Source of the DNA: an uncultured Bacteroidota bacterium
Lineage (GTDB): Bacteria > Bacteroidota > Bacteroidia > Chitinophagales > Chitinophagaceae
Direction of reading: 5' to 3'
DNA: 64,000 nt
Assembly (NCBI GenBank): GCA_903887415.1
Contig: CAISPO010000021.1
Location: 22,649-86,648, forward strand
Made by a program: the position numbers and the translations under genes. Under the pieces are notes generated by a model. It was not told the DNA's origin, made no database searches, and worked only from the letters and a program-made list of their open reading frames with translations. Shown one piece after another: positions 58,087 to 64,000 of this stretch. Numbering within the stretch: position 1 is the stretch's first letter; each line of letters starts with the position of its first letter.

Positions 58087-58695
58087 GTGCGCACAAGATT
58101 TATTTTTCTCATTTTACTGATTTGCTTGTCGCACATTTCACATGCGCAGGTACTTTCTTTTAGCGACACCATCACCGCTTACAACAATGCCCGCATGAAG
58201 ATCAACAAAACGGGTATGCAGGTACTGGGCGCATGGGGCATTGCAAACATTGCAGAAGGCAGCATCGGCTATTTTACCGCAAAACAGGATGAGTGGAAAT
58301 ATTTTCAGGGGATGAATGCGCTGTGGGGTGTTGTCAATACCAGCATAGCTGCGGTAAGCCTTTCAGCAGCCAGGAAGGAAAGCCGGGAGCAATTAACTTT
58401 TCAGCAGGCTTATGCCCGCTACCATGCCAATAAAAAAATATACCTGGTCAATTCAGGGCTCGATATTCTGTACCTGGGCGCAGGAATTGGCCTGGTAAAA
58501 TATTCAGAAACAACAAAAAACAATCCTGCGCTCTTCAGCGGCTTCGGCAAGTCAGTAGCTATACAAGGCGCCTTCCTCCTGCTGTTCGATAACATCATGT
58601 ATTCCTCTCACAGCCGTTATAGCCCTCTCTGGTTCCGCATCATGAACGAGATACATGTAAGCGGCAGCGGCGCCGGGGTGATACATACCTTTTAG
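58087..58695 (+). CDS. Hypothetical membrane protein with signal peptide
   Basis: A 202-residue protein: signal peptide (TRFIFLILLICLSHISHAQV), then helical hydrophobic segments 'GMQVLGAWGIANIAEGSIGYFT', 'GMNALWGVVNTSIAAVSLSAA', 'IYLVNSGLDILYLGAGIGLVKY' and 'SVAIQGAFLLLFDNIMY', consistent with four membrane helices. Related proteins of this length occur in Bacteroidota as uncharacterised 'DUF6992-like' proteins, but I am not certain of the family. No ATG exists at the N-terminus. TTG at 58069 or GTG at 58087 must serve, and the -7 box favours GTG. Confidence 0.65.
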   Translation: MRTRFIFLILLICLSHISHAQVLSFSDTITAYNNARMKINKTGMQVLGAWGIANIAEGSIGYFTAKQDEWKYFQGMNALWGVVNTSIAAVSLSAARKESREQLTFQQAYARYHANKKIYLVNSGLDILYLGAGIGLVKYSETTKNNPALFSGFGKSVAIQGAFLLLFDNIMYSSHSRYSPLWFRIMNEIHVSGSGAGVIHTF

Positions 58696-58752
58696 AAAAC
58701 GCCAAAGTAAAACTCACTCCGGGCTACCTACTATCTACTATCTACTACACCC

Positions 58753-59598
58753 TCACACCAGCATATTATCTATCAGCCGTATATCCCCTATCCTTGCAGC
58801 TATCAGTGCCACCATGGGCGTATCTTTTTTATAATTGCTTAATAACGTCAGGTCCCTTGCATCTGCCAGCGCCACGTATTCTGTCACAAATCCTTTTGCG
58901 GCCAGAAGGTCTTCGCACTCCTTCTTTACAACATCAAATTGGGCCGTCTGCTTTTTCGATTGTATTGATACAAGGCATTGATAAATAACCGCCGCAACTA
59001 CCCTTTGTGGCTCCGTGAGCCGGCGGTTGCGCGAGCTCATGGCCAGCCCGTCCGCCTCACGCGCCGTTGGGCATATGATCACGTTCAGGTCGTTTAATCC
59101 CATCATTGGCGCCAGCTTTTTCAGCACCATGCATTGCTGGTAATCCTTCTGGCCTATATAAAGGTTGTCTGGCTCCACTATCTCCAGCAGCCTGCCTACT
59201 ACCTGCCCCACTCCCTTGAAATGCCCGGGCCTTTGCGCCCCTTCCAATATCGTATCAAGATAACCAAAATCATAGGTCTTGAAATTGCTATCCCCATCGG
59301 GATATATTTCATTTACGCTGGGCAAAAAAAGCACATCACAGCCCGCATTCAGCAACAACTCTATATCAGCTTCTGTTGACACCGGGTACTTCTCCAGGTC
59401 CTTTTTATCGTTGAATTGGGTGGGATTTACGAAAATACTGCATACAGAAAGGGTATTATCTTCCTTTGCTTTTTGTATCAGCGATATATGCCCCGCATGC
59501 AGCGCTCCCATCGTAGGAATGAAGCCTATACTGCGTTCTTCGTCTTTCTTTAATGATATATATTTTTTTATATCATTAATATTTTTGAAAATAACCAT
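58753..59598 (-). CDS. panC: Pantothenate synthetase
   Basis: A 281-residue enzyme that condenses pantoate and beta-alanine with ATP to pantothenate, for coenzyme A. The motifs are 'GFIPTMGALHAGHISLI' (HIGH-type ATP site), 'SIFVNPTQFNDKKDLEKYP', 'GQKDYQQCMVLKKL', 'ICPTAREADGLAMSSRNRRL' with the KMSKS-like SSR, and length is normal. It diverges from the glycogen/starch synthase-like gene. Confidence 0.95.
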   Translation of the reverse strand: MVIFKNINDIKKYISLKKDEERSIGFIPTMGALHAGHISLIQKAKEDNTLSVCSIFVNPTQFNDKKDLEKYPVSTEADIELLLNAGCDVLFLPSVNEIYPDGDSNFKTYDFGYLDTILEGAQRPGHFKGVGQVVGRLLEIVEPDNLYIGQKDYQQCMVLKKLAPMMGLNDLNVIICPTAREADGLAMSSRNRRLTEPQRVVAAVIYQCLVSIQSKKQTAQFDVVKKECEDLLAAKGFVTEYVALADARDLTLLSNYKKDTPMVALIAARIGDIRLIDNMLV

Positions 59599-59651
59599 AT
59601 AACTATTTTAGTCTCGGCGCCACAAAGTACGGTTGGAATTCAATATTTTCG

Positions 59652-59659
59652 TAATTTTG
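59652..59659 (+). promoter_or_regulatory. Putative -7 promoter box of the GT5-DUF4270-glmS unit
   Basis: TAATTTTG matches TAnnTTTG, with a TTG at 59633-59635 about 16 bases further upstream as a possible -33 element. The start codon is 43 bases downstream. Confidence 0.5.
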
Positions 59660-59701
59660 CAGCCTGTTTTATTTTTATTCAGATAATAATCAATCTTCCG
59701 C

Positions 59702-60529
59702 ATGTCTGCAGACACAAAGAAACGTGTTTTAATAATCGCCAACGAATTATCTCCTTATACCGAGTTCACGGATTTTGCCCAGATACTCAACAAGCTGGCC
59801 ATCAAGACATTCGACTCCGGCCTTGAGGTTCGTGTGATCATGCCCCGTTTCGGAGTGATCAACGAGCGCCGCCACCGCCTGCACGAGGTAGTAAGGCTTT
59901 CCGGAATCAATGTTATTATTGATAAAGACGATTATCCGCTGATAATAAAAGTGGCCTCTTTGCCCAATGCCCGCCTCCAGGTTTACTTTATGGATAATGA
60001 AGATTACTTCAAGCGCAAAGCTGTCTTCCGCGACGACCAGGATAACTTCTTTGATGATAATGCAGAACGCATGATATTTTTCTGCAAGAGCGCCCTCGAA
60101 ACCGTTAAGAAATTCGGCTGGCCGCCGCATGTTATCCACTGCCACGGTTGGATGACGTCGCTCGTTCCGCTTTACCTGAAAACAACCTATAAAAAAGAGC
60201 CCGTTTTCGGCTACTCCAAGATAATATACACTGCACAGGCAAACCAGTTCAAAGAAAAGCTGAACCCGAACTTCATGAAGAAGGCGCTGATCAGCAACGA
60301 AATAAAAGAAAAAGACCTGGAACCGTTTAAGGACTGTACCAATGCCGCACTCACTATAGGCGCAGGCAAAAGCGCAGACGTAGTTATTTTCGGTTCAGAG
60401 AAAATGGACAAAAAAGTAGTCGATGAATTAAAGCCGGGCCGCTATAAAAAAGTGCTGAAATATGAGACTGGGTGGAAGGAAGATGTAACCCCTCTTTTGG
60501 AGCTGTATAAAAGCTTAACAGAGTCTTAG
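59702..60529 (+). CDS. GT5 glycogen/starch synthase catalytic-domain protein (N-terminal half only)
   Basis: A 275-residue protein matching only the N-terminal (GT5) Rossmann domain of glycogen synthases: 'RVLIIANELSPYTEFTDFAQIL', 'VRVIMPRFGVINERRHRLHEV' and 'PHVIHCHGWMTSLVPLYLK'. The KTGGL-type loop is replaced by 'SPYTEF', and the C-terminal GT1 domain of about 200 residues is absent. Bacteroidota commonly have this short form next to panC. It may not be a glycogen synthase in practice. It starts a same-strand unit with DUF4270 and glmS. Confidence 0.85.
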   Translation: MSADTKKRVLIIANELSPYTEFTDFAQILNKLAIKTFDSGLEVRVIMPRFGVINERRHRLHEVVRLSGINVIIDKDDYPLIIKVASLPNARLQVYFMDNEDYFKRKAVFRDDQDNFFDDNAERMIFFCKSALETVKKFGWPPHVIHCHGWMTSLVPLYLKTTYKKEPVFGYSKIIYTAQANQFKEKLNPNFMKKALISNEIKEKDLEPFKDCTNAALTIGAGKSADVVIFGSEKMDKKVVDELKPGRYKKVLKYETGWKEDVTPLLELYKSLTES

Positions 60530-60565
60530 TATTTCTTTTGCCATCTTGCCATAAATTATACCAGC

Positions 60566-62017
60566 TTGAAACGCCACTCATTTAGCATCCCCCTTATTAT
60601 TGCTGCGCTCGTGGCTGCCGTTATCATTCAAAGCGGCTGCCGGGAGAATACGCTTATCCGGTCCAAAGTTTTACCGGCAAACGATACTGTTGGCCTGCAG
60701 ACCTATACGCTGCCATGTATTACGCATACTTACTATGACCCCTATGCTATTACCAGCACCGACATCGGCGGTATTCCTATTTACCAGGGTGTAGGTGTAT
60801 ATACCGATCCGTTTTTCGGCACAATGACCGGGGCTACTTATTTCAATCTTACAACCAACGACTACTTCAACGTATTCACTGGCCTGACTGTCGATTCAGC
60901 AATTCTGTTCCTGCCCTATGGTGGATTTACTTTCGGCGACAGCACCAATCAATCCCTCACCCAAACCTACCAGGCCTTTTACCTGCTGGATACGCTGGGA
61001 GATCCAAACGTTGTCACCTACTATGCTAACAGCACAAAACCGGTTGACTTCTCCGACCCGCTCAGCGACCCCACAACGGTAAATCTCTACAACTTAAAAG
61101 ACTCTTTTGGGTATAATTTAGTGGCTGTTAATAACCCGGCAATGCGCATGAAGCTGAGATGGCCGGCCCTGTCCAAACACCTTATTCCTGCACTAAATAT
61201 CCTGGCAACCAGTTCTAACCCCACACAGGATTTTCTAAATGCATTTAATGGAATTTGTGTAATGCCGGCCAACACAAAACAAGGCACTGGCGCTATACCT
61301 TACTTCCGGCTGGACGGCATCGGTGACGGCGGGCTATATAGCCAGGCAAACGTACTGATTTACTATCACGACCCTGCCGGCTGGGTTGCGGGAGATACCG
61401 ACCTTATTGAGGAATATTATTTTGCCCCTAGCATTTGCTCGCACTTCAACAGCATTACCCGGTCTTACAGCCGTTACCCGGTCAATAACCTGCTGCATTC
61501 ATCGGCTGCAAATGACAGTGTGATCGTGCTGCAAAACCAGCCCGGCGCCAGCCTCGATGTGGTTATACCCGGCATAAAATCATTACCGGTAGGCGTCATC
61601 AATAACGCGCAGCTGCAGATACATTTATTGCCGGCCTATAATGCCGATACTACTTTGCTGCCGGAGCGTATGTATCCCATTGGCATTGCAAATGCCAATT
61701 ACCCCAGCGGCGTAGGCGCCGGCGGGCAATACAACCTTGCCGACAGGTATCCGGTTACCAGCCTCACTCCACTTGCCTATATGGACGGCTTCTATCATCC
61801 GCTTACGGTCAATGGCGTTTCACAGCGGGCATATACCATAAACCTGCCAAGGGAAGTGCTCAACTCCATTGCAGCTAAAAACGATACCATACATCTCCAT
61901 ATAAGCGGCACACAAGATTATTACGGCGCATTCCAAATGGTAGCCGGCGGCGGTACTTATGCCGACTCAAATTACCGCCCTAAATTAATTGTCGTATATT
62001 CAAAGCTGAATAACTAA
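60566..62017 (+). CDS. DUF4270 family lipoprotein
   Basis: A 483-residue lipoprotein with a signal sequence and lipobox ('AAVIIQSGCRENT', Cys about 25) followed by a beta-rich DUF4270 body: 'LRTYT'-like start (here LQTYTLPCITHTYYDPYAITSTDIG), 'GVYTDPFFGTMTGATYFNL', 'DSAILFLPYGG', a middle 'GDTDLIEEYYF', and the closing 'GTYADSNYRPKLIVVYSK'. Its function is unknown, though the family is widely conserved next to glmS or panC in Bacteroidota. The start is TTG at 60566; no ATG lies near the signal peptide. Confidence 0.85.
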   Translation: MKRHSFSIPLIIAALVAAVIIQSGCRENTLIRSKVLPANDTVGLQTYTLPCITHTYYDPYAITSTDIGGIPIYQGVGVYTDPFFGTMTGATYFNLTTNDYFNVFTGLTVDSAILFLPYGGFTFGDSTNQSLTQTYQAFYLLDTLGDPNVVTYYANSTKPVDFSDPLSDPTTVNLYNLKDSFGYNLVAVNNPAMRMKLRWPALSKHLIPALNILATSSNPTQDFLNAFNGICVMPANTKQGTGAIPYFRLDGIGDGGLYSQANVLIYYHDPAGWVAGDTDLIEEYYFAPSICSHFNSITRSYSRYPVNNLLHSSAANDSVIVLQNQPGASLDVVIPGIKSLPVGVINNAQLQIHLLPAYNADTTLLPERMYPIGIANANYPSGVGAGGQYNLADRYPVTSLTPLAYMDGFYHPLTVNGVSQRAYTINLPREVLNSIAAKNDTIHLHISGTQDYYGAFQMVAGGGTYADSNYRPKLIVVYSKLNN

Positions 62018-62032
62018 CATCATTACATCTTT

Positions 62033-63871
62033 ATGTGTGGAATTGTAGGATACATTGGGAACAAGGAAGCATTTCCTATTCTTATAAAAGGTCTTAAACG
62101 CCTGGAATACCGGGGCTACGACAGTGCAGGTATCGCTTTGCTGAACGGCGGCATGACCGTTTTCAAAAAAGCAGGCAAAGTAAGCGACCTGGAGAAAATA
62201 GTGGACCACAACCATGTAGCCGCCAACATAGGCATAGGCCATACGCGCTGGGCCACTCATGGCGAGCCGAATGATATTAATGCCCACCCGCACATATCCC
62301 AATCGGGCGATCTGGCCATCATTCACAACGGCATTATTGAGAACTATTCTTCTATTAAAGCTGAGCTTAAGAAACGCGGCTACACCTTTCATTCAGATAC
62401 CGACACCGAGGTGCTGGTGAACCTGATAGAGGAAGTACAGAAAACCGAAAAGACAACGCTGGATAATGCGGTGCGCATAGCCCTCAATGAGGTGGTTGGT
62501 GCCTACGCTATCGTTGTGCTCAACCGCAACAACCCCGACCAGCTTATTGCAGCCCGCAAAGGCAGCCCGCTGGTAATAGGTGTCGGTGAAGACGAATTTT
62601 ATATAGCATCCGATGCATCACCCATCATCGAATATACACAGAACGTGATATACCTCGATGAGCAGGAGTATGCCGTTATCAACCGCAACGGGCAATATTC
62701 CATACGCACCCTGGGCAATGTAGAGAAATCGCACGAAATAAAGAAGCTGGAGTTCTCGCTGGAGATGATAGAGAAAGGCGGCTTTGAGCACTTCATGCTG
62801 AAGGAGATATACGAGCAGCCCCGGGCTATTGAGGACTCTCTGCGCGGCCGTATGAACGCCAGCAAGGGATGGATAAAGCTGGGCGGCCTTGATGAATACA
62901 TCAACCGCATAGACAATGCAGAGCGCTTTATCATTACCGCTTGCGGCACTTCCTGGCATTCCGGCCTCATAGGCGAATACCTCATAGAAGACCTTGCCCG
63001 CGTGCCCGTGGAAGTAGAATATGCCTCCGAATTCCGCTATCGCAATCCCATCATTTCCGCTAAAGACGTAGTGATCGCCATTTCCCAGTCAGGCGAAACT
63101 GCCGATACCCTTGCGGCCATTGACATAGCCAAAGACCGGCAGGCGCTCATTTACGGCGTGTGCAATGTCATCGGCTCCTCTATAGCCCGCGCATCTCATG
63201 CCGGCTCCTATACCCATGCTGGGCCCGAGATAGGCGTTGCATCCACCAAGGCATTTTCCACACAGATATCCCTCATCACGCTCATAGCCCTGCAGCTAGC
63301 TATCGTAAAAGGCACCATCCCTACCTCCAAGCTCCGCGAGATACTCTACGAGCTGGAGAACATCCCTAAGAAAATAGAAGAGACCTTGCTGCTCGATGCG
63401 CAGATAAAAGAGATAGCCGCCATATACAAAGACGCTACCAACTTCCTGTATCTTGGCCGCGGCTACAACTTCCCCGTAGCCCTGGAAGGCGCGCTGAAGC
63501 TCAAAGAAATATCCTACATACATGCCGAGGGCTATCCTGCCGCCGAAATGAAGCATGGCCCCATAGCGCTCATAGACGAGAACATGCCCGTAGTATTCCT
63601 CGCTACCAACAAGAGCGCTTACGAAAAGATCGTATCCAACGTGCAGGAAGTGAAAGCCCGCAAAGGCAAGATCATAGCCGTTGTGCACAAAGGCGACACC
63701 CAGATACGCGAGCTCGCAGACCACATCATAGAAGTGCCCGAGACCGAGGAGATACTCTCCCCCCTCATCACCATAGTGCCCCTGCAGCTCCTCGCCTACC
63801 ACATCGCCATCATGCGTGGCTGCAACGTGGACCAGCCAAGGAACCTGGCAAAGTCTGTGACTGTAGAGTGA
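62033..63871 (+). CDS. glmS: Glutamine--fructose-6-phosphate aminotransferase (isomerising)
   Basis: A 612-residue enzyme making glucosamine-6-phosphate from fructose-6-phosphate and glutamine, the entry to peptidoglycan and LPS amino sugars. The N-terminal Ntn glutaminase domain begins with the catalytic Cys2 ('MCGIVGYIGNKEAFPILIKGLKRLEYRGYDSAG' in outline) and 'HTRWATHGEPND'. Two SIS domains follow with 'ITACGTSWHSGLIGEYL', 'AISQSGETADTLAAI', 'SIARASHAGSYTHAGPEIGVASTKAF' and 'EGALKLKEISYIHAEGYPAAEMKHGPIALI', and the end is the canonical 'DQPRNLAKSVTVE'. It is 15 bases after the DUF4270 gene. Confidence 0.98.
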   Translation: MCGIVGYIGNKEAFPILIKGLKRLEYRGYDSAGIALLNGGMTVFKKAGKVSDLEKIVDHNHVAANIGIGHTRWATHGEPNDINAHPHISQSGDLAIIHNGIIENYSSIKAELKKRGYTFHSDTDTEVLVNLIEEVQKTEKTTLDNAVRIALNEVVGAYAIVVLNRNNPDQLIAARKGSPLVIGVGEDEFYIASDASPIIEYTQNVIYLDEQEYAVINRNGQYSIRTLGNVEKSHEIKKLEFSLEMIEKGGFEHFMLKEIYEQPRAIEDSLRGRMNASKGWIKLGGLDEYINRIDNAERFIITACGTSWHSGLIGEYLIEDLARVPVEVEYASEFRYRNPIISAKDVVIAISQSGETADTLAAIDIAKDRQALIYGVCNVIGSSIARASHAGSYTHAGPEIGVASTKAFSTQISLITLIALQLAIVKGTIPTSKLREILYELENIPKKIEETLLLDAQIKEIAAIYKDATNFLYLGRGYNFPVALEGALKLKEISYIHAEGYPAAEMKHGPIALIDENMPVVFLATNKSAYEKIVSNVQEVKARKGKIIAVVHKGDTQIRELADHIIEVPETEEILSPLITIVPLQLLAYHIAIMRGCNVDQPRNLAKSVTVE

Positions 63872-63893
63872 AGCGTTCGGCTAATATCTGGTG

Positions 63894-63911
63894 CCCCTGT
63901 AAATACAGGGG
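63894..63911 (+). terminator. Possible terminator after glmS
   Basis: CCCCTGTA and TACAGGGG form an 8 bp stem with a 2-base centre, 22 bases after glmS. No T-run follows immediately, so it is weak. Confidence 0.4.
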
Positions 63912-64000
63912 TCTTCACCGATTGAAAATACTTTACTTTATTTTGATTATCTGTTTTGTTGACGGGATTGTGCTTTAAGATACCACCCAAATCTGTCATC

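Noticed and set aside
63796..63999. Minus-strand frame of 67 codons at the window end.
   Set aside because: It overlaps the conserved C-terminus of glmS and has no recognisable features.
1..64000. tRNA, rRNA, phage or insertion-sequence genes.
   Set aside because: No cloverleaf-like sequences, rRNA segments or transposase/integrase motifs were recognised by eye. A covariance search would be needed to exclude tRNAs fully.

Overview
The window looks like a chromosomal segment of a Bacteroidota bacterium, most likely Chitinophagaceae or a close relative. The evidence is a giant secreted protein with a type IX secretion C-terminal sorting domain, families typical of the phylum (DUF1573, DUF4270, WG repeats, a GT5-only glycogen/starch synthase, HemJ, the BatA/DUF58 pair), and repeated TAnnTTTG boxes, the Bacteroidota -7 promoter element, just upstream of start codons. 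No tRNA, rRNA, CRISPR array, phage or insertion sequence was recognised.

Layout. 0-8.3 kb: the tail of a probable lytic transglycosylase, rpsT, a small SDR, an acyl-CoA-binding protein, DUF1684, lysS, a multi-PAS histidine kinase with its response regulator, and a class I aminotransferase. 8.3-12 kb: three tandem DUF1573 secreted proteins, a GT9 glycosyltransferase overlapping tsaC, and DUF2442. 12-15.6 kb: an AT-richer accessory stretch with a small basic protein, a TPR protein, a 12-unit WG-repeat protein and small orphan genes. 15.6-25 kb: cca, an MNT/HEPN pair, a class III aminotransferase, two paralogous lipoproteins, ugd-uxs (UDP-xylose synthesis), a di-heme c-type cytochrome and DUF2461. 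25-33 kb: a 1470-residue T9SS protein with 14 Ig-like repeats, then a cut-down aerotolerance-type cluster (DUF58, BatD-like, BatA-like). 33-42 kb: a cold-shock protein, secreted proteins, a TonB-like/Zn-ribbon-like pair, valS and an OmpA-family protein.

42-52.5 kb is a heme biosynthesis region: hemA-C-D-E-F on the minus strand with hemB and hemL farther along, and hemH-hemJ diverging on the plus strand. Together they cover glutamyl-tRNA to protoheme. A VapBC-like toxin-antitoxin pair and a Uma2-family gene sit inside the row. 52.5-64 kb: ligA, a ComEA-like protein, an acyl-CoA dehydrogenase, then panC, a GT5 synthase, a DUF4270 lipoprotein and glmS.

The most unusual pattern is the behaviour of short dispersed repeats. 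At least four families are scattered between genes. Two of them also appear in frame inside essential enzymes: an AATTCC-rich island adds about 37 residues to HemH, and a 'TGTCAT..TGAGC..GTCGAAC' element adds about 30 residues to LigA. HemA carries a comparable extra, partly palindromic segment of about 28 residues. This resembles the protein-invading palindromic elements known from Rickettsia and may be a previously undescribed example in this phylum.
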